Source: Hericium rajendrae
Taxonomy: Eukaryota > Basidiomycota > Agaricomycetes > Russulales > Hericiaceae
NCBI GenBank assembly: GCA_033439255.1
Contig: CM065890.1
Span: 124,001-188,000, forward strand
Direction: 5' to 3'
DNA length: 64,000 nt
A program made the position numbers and the translations under genes. The notes below the pieces were generated by a model that was not told where the DNA came from, made no database searches, and saw only the letters and a list, made by a program, of their open reading frames with translations. Position 1 is the first letter of the stretch, and each line of letters starts with the position of its first letter. This document shows positions 1-10,249 of this stretch, piece by piece.

Positions 1-2645
1 TCTCCTTTTCGAAATCGAGTAGAATTTGAGGCTGCAGATTTGCTTTTTCGAGAGATGCCAGTTTCTAAGAAGAAATTTAACCGTCTTATGGGAATGTGGG
101 CCAAAACTACTGATGCATATCCATATGCAAATAAAGATGATCTCCATGCAGTGCTTGATTCAATTGAGCATGGAGATGCTGAGTGGCTTTGTTTTGCAGT
201 AAAATATAAGGGAAAGCTACCTAAAAACCCACCTTCATGGATGTCAAAAGAATTTGAAGTCTGGTATCGCAATCCACATACACTTGTGCATAACCAACTA
301 AAAAATCCTGATTTTGCTAAAGAATTTGACTATGCTCCAAGGCGAAACTTTAAAGAAAATGGTGAACGACAGTGGACAGACTTTATGACTGGAGATTGGT
401 CATGGAAACAAGCTGATACAATTATGGCTGAAGATCCAACTAACAAAGGTGCTATGTTTGTGCCTGTAATTCTAGGCAGTGATAAAACTACAGTCTCTGT
501 TGCTACAGGACACAATGAATTTTGGCCACTGTATGGTTCAATTGGAAATGTGCATAACAATGTTCGTCGAGCTCATAGAGATGCTGTAAGCATCTTGGGA
601 TTTTTATCTCTTGGAAAAACAGATAGACGATATCAAAATGATGTGGCTTTTCGTAAATTTCGTCGGCATTTAATACAACAGTCTTTGCGTACAATTCTTG
701 AGCATTTGCGTCCTGGCATGACTACTCCAGAGATTGTTTGATGTTCTGATGGACATCTTCGTCGTGTTATTTATGGGATTGGACCTTATATTGGAGATTA
801 TCCTGAACAAGTGCTGGTATCTTGTATTGTTTCAGGTTGGTGTCCAAAATGCTTGTCTCGACCAAAAGATCTAGATGATGGAGGTGGTGGAACTCGAAGT
901 CATACACATACAGAATTTTTAATGAATCATGGCACTAAGGCAAAAGATCTCTGGGATAAATATGGCATAGTTCCTGATATCATGGTGAGTACAACTAGCT
1001 AAAATATAAAGTTTTGACTTATTCTAATTTATTTTCTTAGCCATTCACATTTTATTTTCCAAGAGGAGATATTCATGAGCTTATTGTATTTGATCTTTTG
1101 CATCAAGTAATCAAGGGTGTTTTCAAAGATCACTTGGTAGCTTGGGTTGAAGATTATCTGATTCATGAACATGGACCAACTCGTGCTTCTGGAATTATGG
1201 CAGATATTGATCAAAGAATTGCTGCTGCTCCTTCATTTCCAGAACTGCGTCGATTTCCTGAAGGACGTGGGTTTCAGCAATGGACTGGTGATGACTCTAA
1301 GGCTTTGATGAAGGTATATTTGCCTGCAATTCAAGGACATGTTCCAGATCAGATGGTTCGAGCTATTGCTGCATTCATGGAGTTCTGCTATCTTGCACGA
1401 AGGTCAACTATTGATGAGACTGCACTAAATGCTATGGAAGCTGCACTTGCAAAATTTCATAAAGAACGAGTTATCTTTAAGGATGTTGAAATTCGTGAAG
1501 CATTTTCTCTACCTAAACAGCATGCTCTGATGCATTATGTTGAACTTATTCGGCTGTTTGGTGTGCCAAATGGACTTTGCACATCTATAACTGAGGCCAA
1601 ACACATCAAAGCTGTAAAAGAGCCATGGCGACGTTCTAGCAGATTTAATGCACTCGAGCAGATGCTGCTCACAAATCAGAGGCTTGACAAACTTGCTGCA
1701 GCTAAAAATGACTTCATAGCTCGTGGCATGCTTGATTTGCCTCTAGATCTTGTCAACATTGATAATTCTAAATCTATATTAAACTCCTCTGAATCAGAAA
1801 TAGACTCAGACTATGAACCAGACTCCTCTGAATCTGAATCAGATTCAGATCTTGAATCAGATTCAGAACTTGAAGATGAAGATGAACTTAATGAAGATAA
1901 AGAAAAAGCTACAAAGCATCATATAGATGGAGGACCAGCATATGATGTGCCAGAATATATGGCAAATGTAACTTTAGCTAGAAAGAAAGCACCTCATTAT
2001 CCTCGAGAACTTCATAGGCTTGAAGGTCACATTGGTTATCCTGAGCTTTCTGAGATGATTCAAAGATTTGTGTATGATCAACTTCATCCTGATCATTCAT
2101 CAGCAGAATTAGAATTATCTGCACTTCCTCGAGCTCCATATAGAGTTGATGTATTTCATTCTGCTCTTGCTGTATATCGTTCTCCTAGTGATTTGTCAGG
2201 TCTGACAAACATGCATCGTCATCGCATTCGTTCTACACCAGAATGGCGATATGGACCTTCACGTCGAGATTGCATTTTTGTTGAAAGTGGCACAGAGTTA
2301 CCAGGAATGCAGGGACTTTTTATTGGACGAGTTCTTCTATTCTTTTCATTTGAATATCACAAAGTCACATATCCTTGTGCATATGTAGAGTGGTTTGTTC
2401 CTGTTGGAGAAGAGCCAGATCCTGATACCAAAATGTGGATTGTAGAGCGAGAACTTGATGAAGATGGCAACAATATTCGTTCTGTAATCCATGTTGATAG
2501 TATTTTGCGAGGAGCTCACTTGATGCCTGTTTTTGGAGCAGAATTTCTTCCTACTGACTTTAGACATACTTATTCCTTAGATTCCTTTTATACTTACTAT
2601 GTAAATAAGTTTTCTGATCATCATGCTAATGAAATAGCATTTTAA
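1..2645 (+). pseudogene. Plavaka-type transposase, copy 1 (5' end outside window)
   Basis: This is the transposase of a Plavaka-type DNA transposon, a CACTA-related group found in basidiomycetes. It would act in the nucleus by cutting and moving the element. The frame is already open at base 1 (SPFRNRVEFE...) and matches copy 2 from its residue 130 or so onward. A TGA at 739-741 interrupts it where copy 2 has an Arg codon (CGC). The same frame then continues to an intron at 985-1040 (56 bp, GTGAGT...TTAG). The next exon carries the family signature HQVIKGVFKDHLVAWVEDY. An Asp/Ser/Glu-rich linker lies at about 1780-1905, and the protein ends HANEIAF. The family call rests on recalled signatures; the reading frame and intron are seen directly. 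With one stop visible it is probably inactive unless the stop is read through. Confidence 0.85.
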
Positions 2646-3914
2646 ATTGATTGATGTGTTATTTTATATCTTTACAGTGTGATAAGTGCAATTAGGTTAA
2701 GTAATGTTACTATTTCTGTGTAAAAACTCTCATCCTTTTAGATTTTTAATATAAAGTCTCAAGAAAATGACTCAAAAATTTTATCTAACAACAAACATCT
2801 GTTTGAATATATCTGAGATAAGTTGATTGTCTAAAATCTAATACAAACTTTAACAAATTATAAATATACTAAACTCTAAAGTGTCTAAAATACACTTGAT
2901 GATAGAGATTCATCTAATTGTATCTGAAAAGTTATGATTGTCTGAGAAGTTTTTTATTATCTAATATGTTTCTTTATATCTGATAGATATTAAAAGTCTG
3001 AAGTCTCTAAAATATACTTGATAATAGAGATCTGTCTGATTGTATCTAAATAATATTGTTTGTCTGACAAAAACAATAGCATCTGATGAATGTACAATGT
3101 TTAAAGTATCTAAAATACACTTGATAATAGAGACTTATCTGATTGTATCTGAAAAGTTATAATTATCTACAAAGTTTCTTATTATCTGACAAGTTTACTT
3201 ACATCTAACAGATATTAGAAGTCTGAAGTGTCTGAAATATACTTGATGATAGGGACCTGTCTGATTGTATCTGAATAACATTGTTTGTCTAACAAAAACA
3301 ATAGCATCTGATGAATGCAAAATGTCTGAAGTGTCTAAAATATACTTGATGATAGAGACCTGTCTGATTGTATCTGAAAAGTTATAACTGTCTGAGAAGT
3401 TGTCCATTATCTGACAAGTTTACTTATATCTGACAGATATCAGAAGTCTGAAGTATCTAAAATATACTTGACGATAGGGACCCGTCTAATTGTATCTGAA
3501 TAACATTGTTTGTCTAACAAAAACAATAGCATCTGATGAATGCAAAATGTCTGAAGTGTCTAAAATATACTTGATGATAGAGTTTCATCTAATCATATCT
3601 AAAACTTGTAATTGTCTAATAAGTTTTTTATTATCTGACAAGTTTACTTATATCTGACAGATATTAGAAGTCTGAAGTATCTGAAATATACTTGACAATA
3701 GGGACCTGTCTAATTGTATCTGAAACATAGCAATTGTCTGAGGATTTAGTAAATGTCTGACAAGATTAGCTATGTCTAGTAGATTTTCAAAAATCTGACA
3801 GGTCTGATATTTGTCTAATTTTACAAAATGATCTACACACTATTTTATTCATATGTAAATCAGAGAAATGGACCTATCCAGAAATCTCAGACAAGAGTCA
3901 GACAGTCAGACCAG
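2646..3914. repeat. TCTGA(C) subterminal array with 225 bp tandem period
   Basis: AT-rich sequence packed with the pentamer TCTGA and its TCTGAC form. From about 2884 it is a tandem array. A landmark, TCTaAAATAyACTTGA, recurs at 2884, 3006, 3109, 3231, 3334, 3456, 3559 and 3680. The spacing alternates 122 and 103 bp, so the full unit is 225 bp and holds two diverged half-units, in about four copies. There is no credible coding potential. It lies just 3' of transposase copy 1, as the subterminal repeats of CACTA-like elements do, where transposase is known to bind. Binding here is inference. Confidence 0.8.
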
Positions 3915-4748
3915 TCAGAAGATTGCCCTTTTGCTGATGTTGCCTTGCGTTTTTGAGCCTTCTGGTTCTGCTGAGGGTCAAGGTAAGCACTTTCAAATGA
4001 TCAATAAAGACGTTACTGACCTTCTTTGTGCGCGACCTGACTTTCGTCGTCTCCATTAGCTCCTTGCGACTTCCCGTAAATCCTCCTTGGCTTGGGTTTC
4101 GAGGCAGGTGGTGGTGCTGGAATACGGAAAGCGTAAGGTGAGTTGTCTCGAATGACTGATGGATATGGTACTCACCTGCTTTGTTTGTGATCTCAGCATC
4201 ACTGTCTGCGGACGAGCGCTTTCCATTTCCATACGTCGTCTTCGGCTTCGGTTTTGGGCGCGCCGGTGGTGCTGAAGTGCCAAAGCGTGAGGTGAGTACC
4301 TTACTGTCTATAGCTGAAGGTGTTACTTACCATCTGTGGTCTCTATGTTGTCGTTATCTCCAGAGTCCTGTGCCTTCCTGTGCACCCTCTTCGGCTTAGA
4401 TTTCGAAGGGGCTGGTGGTCCTAGAGTGTGAAAGGCATAAGGTAAATAAGTTGTAGTCTATAGATGAAGCCTCGACTCACCGTCCATTGTCTCCACGTCA
4501 CCACCATCATCCCCATCCTTGCCTTGCCCGTTCGACTGTGTACCTTGCCTGCTCGACTTGGTCCCTTGCCCGGTCGACTTCCTGCGTGCTTGCTGGGCTG
4601 TCCGTGCTGCATCCTGTGTAGCCTTCTCAGCTGCCTCATCAGCCATAATATCTTCAGCGGTACGTCGTTTAGACTTTGGCTTGGCTGCCTTGCCTGTCGA
4701 GGCTTTGGCAGAGGCCTTGCTAGTATCAGACTGACGAGTTTTGACCAT
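3915..4748 (-). CDS. Five-exon transposon-associated gene with tandemly duplicated exons, function unknown
   Basis: Predicted 201 aa protein. Exons run 4748-4481, 4420-4331, 4271-4176, 4116-4021 and 3970-3915, separated by introns of 60, 59, 59 and 50 bp. All introns are phase 1 with GTNAGT donors and YAG acceptors, and the frame closes exactly. The N-terminus is basic and Lys/Ala/Ser-rich (MVKTRQSDTSKASAK), followed by KSKRRTAEDIMADEAAEK and a Gln/Gly/Lys-rich segment. Exons 2-4 are copies of one module: G/A-P-P-A, then KPKPRR or similar, then an Asp-rich tail. Such basic proteins can bind nucleic acid, but no domain is recognised. It is divergent from transposase copy 2 (724 bp apart) and ends inside the TCTGA array, so it is probably an accessory gene of the Plavaka-type element. 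No stop or frameshift is seen. Confidence 0.65.
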
Positions 4749-5471
4749 TGACAGGAGTGGAAGAAGGGGTGACACGACAGTAGCGCCAAGTGGTACGAGT
4801 GGGAGACGAGACTTGCCGACTCACTTGCGACCGGCCCTCAAGCTCACGTGAGCAGCTCGGCTCGCGCTGCCTTAGCTGCTGCGCCTCAGATCCTTGTACG
4901 ACTCCCCGTCCCGTCTCGAGCTTCTTGTTCAACAACCTACGCTGCGCTGCTTTTGACAACGTACAACACAGTGCTGCTTGAAATCACCCAACACACTACT
5001 GTATCTTATCATCTCACTTCACCAAGCACACGCTTGGTTGTAACGTGTGTGCGACTTGAGTCGATATCTTGATATCTTGTCTGGGGGCACTCTAGACTTA
5101 TCTTCGTGACCATACACTACTCAGGCTGCCATCACATTGATTGACTATCTTGTGCCTGGATTATCTGGATATTCATTGGCACATTCTAGACTGTTACTTG
5201 GAGCTGTATATGTGCATTGGTGATCTTGCTTGATACAATTTCTTGTCCATTGCTGATCTCTTGTGTGTGGAGACATCATACTGCTGGTGCATTGTTACTC
5301 TGATACTGTGATCTCCTTGACTCTGGAAAACAAATCTTGAAATCTGTTGTTGATTGTGAACTTGTCTTGAACTTTCTAGAGGCACATCTTGGCATATATT
5401 ATAATTTGTTGATTGCCTACTTGCCTTCAATTTGGAGTTGAATCTTGACACATAGTGAAGTTGCTGCACAG
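4749..5471. promoter_or_regulatory. Intergenic region between the divergent accessory gene and transposase copy 2
   Basis: About 720 bp without a supported gene. It must hold the start sites of both divergent genes if both are transcribed. The left third is GC-richer (about 4790-4960) and the right part is rich in CTTG and CTTGACT motifs. No clear TATA box was identified. Confidence 0.4.
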
Positions 5472-8400
5472 ATGGCACCTCCAAGACGAAAATTGTATAA
5501 ACCTCACACATATTTCTGTCCAAAACCTGTGAGTTCCAGGTGTTGACATGGATTCATAAGTGCTGGTGGCTTGGCCCAACATATAAATGCAGTACATCCA
5601 GACTTGCACAGAGATGCTTTATTGGCAGAGCCTTATCTTCCACCTCTAGCTCCACCTCAAGCTTCAACTCGTGTGCTATCTCCAGAACAGCCAGATATGT
5701 TTTATGCTGATCCACATTATGGTGAAGGCTATGATGGAGAAAATTCAAAGGCACAACATGGCACTAAAAATATAATGCACCCAGATCTAAATGGGAGACC
5801 ATGCGATGATGCTGGCAATTATCTTGATGATGATGCAGCTCCACAGCCAGAGAATATTCCTGATTCAAATGATTGGTCTCCATTTCGAAATCGAATTGAG
5901 TTTGAGACTGCAGATCTGTTGTTTCGAGAGATGCCAGTCTCTGAGAAGAAATTTAATCGTCTTATGGGACTCTGGGCAAAGACAACTAATGCAAATCCAT
6001 ATGCAAATAAAGATGATCTTCATGCAGTGCTTGATTCAATTAAACATGGAGATGCTGAATGGCTATGTTTTTCAGTAAGATATAAGGGCAAGCGACCTAG
6101 AGATTCACCTCCATGGATGTCAAAAGAATTTGAAGTCTGGTATAGAAATCCACGCACAGTTCTGCATAACCAGCTAAAAAATCCTGACTTTGCTGGAGAA
6201 TTTGACTATGCTCCAAGACGAGACTTTAAAGAAAATGGTGAACGACAGTGGACAGACTTTATGACTGGAGATTGGTCATGGAATCAGGCTGATACAATTG
6301 TAGCTGAAGATCCAACAAATAAAGGAGCTATGTTGGTGCCAGTGATCTTGGGCAGTGACAAGACTGTTGCTTCTGTTGCTACAGGACATAGTGAATTTTG
6401 GCCACTATATATATCACCTGGAAATGTGCATAATAATGTTCGTCGGGCTCATAGAAATGCTGTGAGCATCTTAGGATTCTTGTCTCTTGGACAAACAGAT
6501 AGACAATATCAAAATAGTGCACCTTTTCGTAAATTTCGTAGACATTTGATACAACAATCTTTGCGCACAATTCTTGAACATTTGCGTCCTGGCATGACTA
6601 CCCCAGAGATTGTTCGCTGTCCTGATGGACATCTTCGTCGTGCAATTTATGGTCTTGGACCTTATATTGGAGATTATCCAGAACAAGTATTGATATCATG
6701 CATTGTTTCAGGCTGGTGTCCAAAGTGCTTGGCTCTACCAAAGGATCTAGATGGTGGTGGAGAAACTCGATGTCATACACATACAGAATCCTTGATAAAT
6801 AAAGGTATCAAGGGAGGAAAACTGTGGGATGACTATGGCATAGTTCCTAATATAATGGTGAGTTTTATGAACTGAAATGAAGATTTAACTTGTTTTAATT
6901 CTGATCTTTTTAGCCATTCACATATTATTTTCCTCGGGCTGATATTCATGAGCTTATTGTATTTGATCTTTTGCATCAAGTGATCAAGGGTGTTTTCAAA
7001 GATCACTTAGTGGCTTGGGTTGAAGATTATCTGATTAAAGAACATGGACCAAGTCGTGCTGCTACAATCATGGCAGATATTGATAGAAGAATTGCTGCTG
7101 CACCTTCATTTCCAGAGTTGCGTCGATTTCCTGATGGACGTAATTTTCAGCAGTGGACTGGTGATGACTCTAAAGCTTTAATGAAAGTGTTTTTACCTGC
7201 CATTCAAGGACATGTTCCAGATCAGATGGTCCGAGCTCTTGCTGCATTTATGGAGTTCTGCCATCTTGCACAAAGGTCTGTTATTGATGAAACTGCACTA
7301 AATGCTATGGAAGCTGCACTTGAAGAATTTCATAAAGAACGAGTCATCTTTAAGGATGTTGAAGTTCGTGAAGGATTTTCTCTGCCTAAACAGCATGCTC
7401 TCATGCATTATGTTGAACTTATTCGGCTATTTGGTGTGCCAAATGGTCTTTGCACATCTATAACTGAGGCCAAACACATCAAAGCTGTAAAAGAGCCATG
7501 GTGACGTTCTAGTCGATTTAATGCACTTAGTCAAATGCTGCTCACAAATCAGAGGCTTGATAAATTGGCTGCAGCCAAAAATGACTTTATTGCTCGTGGT
7601 ATGCTTGATTTGCCTTTGGATGCTGTTGATATTAAATATGACTCTGACTCAAATGACTCTAAATCTGAATCCTCATCTGACTCTGAAGATGAGATTGACT
7701 TTGATGATGAAGATGAAAATAAGGAGAACACTGCAAGGGCTACTAAACACCATATAGATGGAGCACCAGCTCATAATGTGCCAGAGTATATGGCAAGTGT
7801 TTCTTTAGCCAAAACACGAGCATCCAATTATCCTCGACAACTTCATCTGCTTGAGACTTATCTTGATTATCCTGAGTTATCTGAGATGATTCAGCGATTT
7901 TTATATGATCAACTTCATCCTAATCATTCATCTGCATATGTAGAGGAGTCTAAACTGCCTCGTGCTCCATACAAAATTGATATATTTCACTCTGCCATTG
8001 CTGTATATCGTTCTCCTAGCGATTTATCAGGGCTTACAAATATGCACCGTCATCGTATTCGCTCTACACCTGAATGGAGACATGGACCTGCACGTCGAGA
8101 TTGTGTCTTTGTTGAAAATGATTCAGAGTTGCCAGGAATGCAAGGACTTTATGTAGGACGAGTTCTGATGTTTTTTTCATTTGTGCACAATACAGTCACA
8201 TATCCTTGTGCATATATAGAGTGGTTTATTACTGTTGGAGATGAGCCAGATCCTGATACTAAAATGTGGATTGTAGAACAAGAAGTAGATGAAGATGGCA
8301 AGAATGTTCGCTCAGTAATTCACATTGATACTATTTTGCGAGGAGCTCACTTGATGCCTATTTTTGGAGAAGAGTTTCTTCCTTTTGACTTTGAATATAT

Positions 8401-8476
8401 CTACTCCTTAGATGCCTTTCATACATACTATGTAAACAAGTTTTCTGATCATCATGCCAATGAAATAGCCTTCTGA
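5472..8476 (+). pseudogene. Plavaka-type transposase, copy 2, with in-frame TGA codons
   Basis: Full-length transposase copy. The likely start ATG at 5472 opens a C2H2-like finger (YFCPKP...GGLAQHINAVH), as usual at the N-terminus of this family. A TGA at 5544-5546 falls inside the finger. The frame then runs to an intron at 6858-6913 (56 bp, same place and length as in copy 1). It next carries HQVIKGVFKDHLVAWVEDY and meets a second TGA at 7502-7504, where copy 1 reads CGA (Arg). An acidic linker lies at about 7630-7735 and the end is HANEIAF, as in copy 1. Both copies are clearly alike over their whole length but not identical. The second TGA is a direct CGA-to-TGA change. The first could alternatively lie in an unrecognised short intron. 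Confidence 0.85.
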
Positions 8477-9776
8477 TTTAAGTATTTGGATCTTTTTTTT
8501 AGTATACTATATGACAATAGCCTAGGTAAGTGATAAAGTTATTTTTTATCAAAGTAAAATTAGACATCCAATAAATATAACAATTCTAATGATAGACACC
8601 TGTAGAATCTATGTCTGACACTTATCATAGATCTGACTACTTATAAAAGTCTGATGACATTTATTATATCTGACATCTGAATGCATCTGACAATAGACAT
8701 CTACAGAAATTTTGTCTGAACTTTGTAATGTGTCTGATTATATTTTTATGTCTGACTTGATAAAAAAATCTGAAATGTCTGACAATAGACACCTGTAGGA
8801 TTTATATCTGACATTTGTAATATGTCTGATGTTTAATACAAAGTCTGATTATATTTGTTATGTCTGACAATATTTGAAACTCTGAAAGATCTGAGAATGC
8901 CTAACAATAGACACTTGTAAGACTTTGTCTGAACTTTATAATATATCTGACTATATTTTTTGCATCTGACTCGATATAAAAATCTGAAATGTCTGACGAT
9001 AGACACCTGTAGGATTTAGATCTAACCTTTGTAATATGTCTGATGTTTGATACAAAGTCTGATAATATTTGTTGTGTCTGACAGAATTTGGCACTCTGAA
9101 AGGTCTGAGAATGTCTAATGATAGACACCTGTAGGATTTTGTCTGAACTTTGTAATATAGTCTGACTATATTTCTTATGTCTGACTCAATATAAAAATCT
9201 GAAATGTCTGACGATAGACACCTGTAGGATTTAGATCTGACCTTTGTAATATGTCTGATGTTTGATACAAAGTCTGATAATATTTGTTGTGTCTGACAGA
9301 ATTTGGCACTCTGAAAGGTCTGAAAATGTCTAATGATAGACACCTGTAGGATTTTGTCTGAACTTTGTAATATAGTCTGACTATATTTCTTATGTCTGAC
9401 TCAATATAAAAATCTAAAATGTCTGACGATAGACACCTGTAGGATTTAGATCTGACCTTTGTAATATGTCTGATGTTTGATACAAAGTCTGATAATATTT
9501 GTTGTGTCTGACAGAATTTGGCACTCTGAAAGGTCTGAAAATGTCTAACGATAGACACCTGTAGGATTTTTATCTGAAAATTGTTGATTTATCTGAAAAA
9601 ATGTCCAATCTCTGACAAAATTACCAATGTCTGAATATTTTTGAAGATCTGATAGCTCTGATAGCATCTGAAGCACATCTGAAAGTGAAAAGTATCTACT
9701 CATCATTTTATGCATATTTTGGTCCAGACAATTGAAAAAATTCAGACAAATCAGATTGTCAGACAAGTTAGTAAAT
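8477..9776. repeat. TCTGA(C) subterminal array with 215 bp tandem period
   Basis: AT-rich non-coding sequence 3' of transposase copy 2, built on TCTGAC. The landmark GTCTGACRATAGACACCTGTAGG starts at 8777, 8991, 9206 and 9421, a period of 214-215 bp over about four copies. The last copies are nearly identical. The unit differs in sequence and length from the 225 bp unit after copy 1, but uses the same core motif and sits in the same place. The right end (about 9680-9795) resembles the right end of the first array, including TATG-ATAAAAT, GTAGAT and CTTTTGCTGATGTTG, which places the equivalent element boundary here. Confidence 0.85.
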
Positions 9777-9819
9777 ATGGCTTTTGCTGATGTTGGGGAG
9801 CTGCTTCTCGCCACTACAT

Positions 9820-10241
9820 TGTCAAGACTCGGTCGTAGACAGCAGAGAACCACCCAAGTCACCAGCGATGATGAGAGCGAGAGAGCAGAGAGCGACTAGC
9901 AGCGCAGTGACCTGTATTGGAGGTACAGTACGGTACAGACGAAATGGACAATCTAGGGAAATAGGCGAGCGACAGGGAGCCTATAAGTACTGGGACGACA
10001 ATGGGAAAAGAACAATGGACACCATAATGGGTCGAACAATAGAGTGAGAACAATGGTGGCCAAAAGGAGAACAATGGGGGGAGAACAATAGGATGTCCCA
10101 AAGGGGAACAAGGGCATGGGTGAAGGATAGCCCCAGGTCATGTGAGGAAGTGAACATGTGATGGGGCTGCTGGAGCACATGACCGACGCGATGCCTTGAT
10201 GGCAGAGAAGAAGGCGGAGAGAAATGGAGCGATCCGTGACA
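9820..10241 (-). repeat. 3' LTR of the Gypsy element (left copy)
   Basis: A 422 bp terminal repeat that starts TGTCAAGACTCGG and ends GATCCGTGACA. It matches 16489-16911 almost base for base. The preceding TACAT at 9815-9819 is the target duplication. Confidence 0.95.
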
Positions 10242-10249
10242 TCACCCCC

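Noticed and set aside
2646-9776. CRISPR-like reading of the regularly spaced repeats
   Set aside because: Units are 215-225 bp, AT-rich and contiguous, with no short direct repeats separated by unique spacers; the organism is a eukaryote.
8901-9862. Chain of similar minus-strand open frames of 105-130 codons
   Set aside because: They repeat every 215 bp because the DNA is a tandem array; the translations are Ser/Gln/Arg-rich repeats without protein character.
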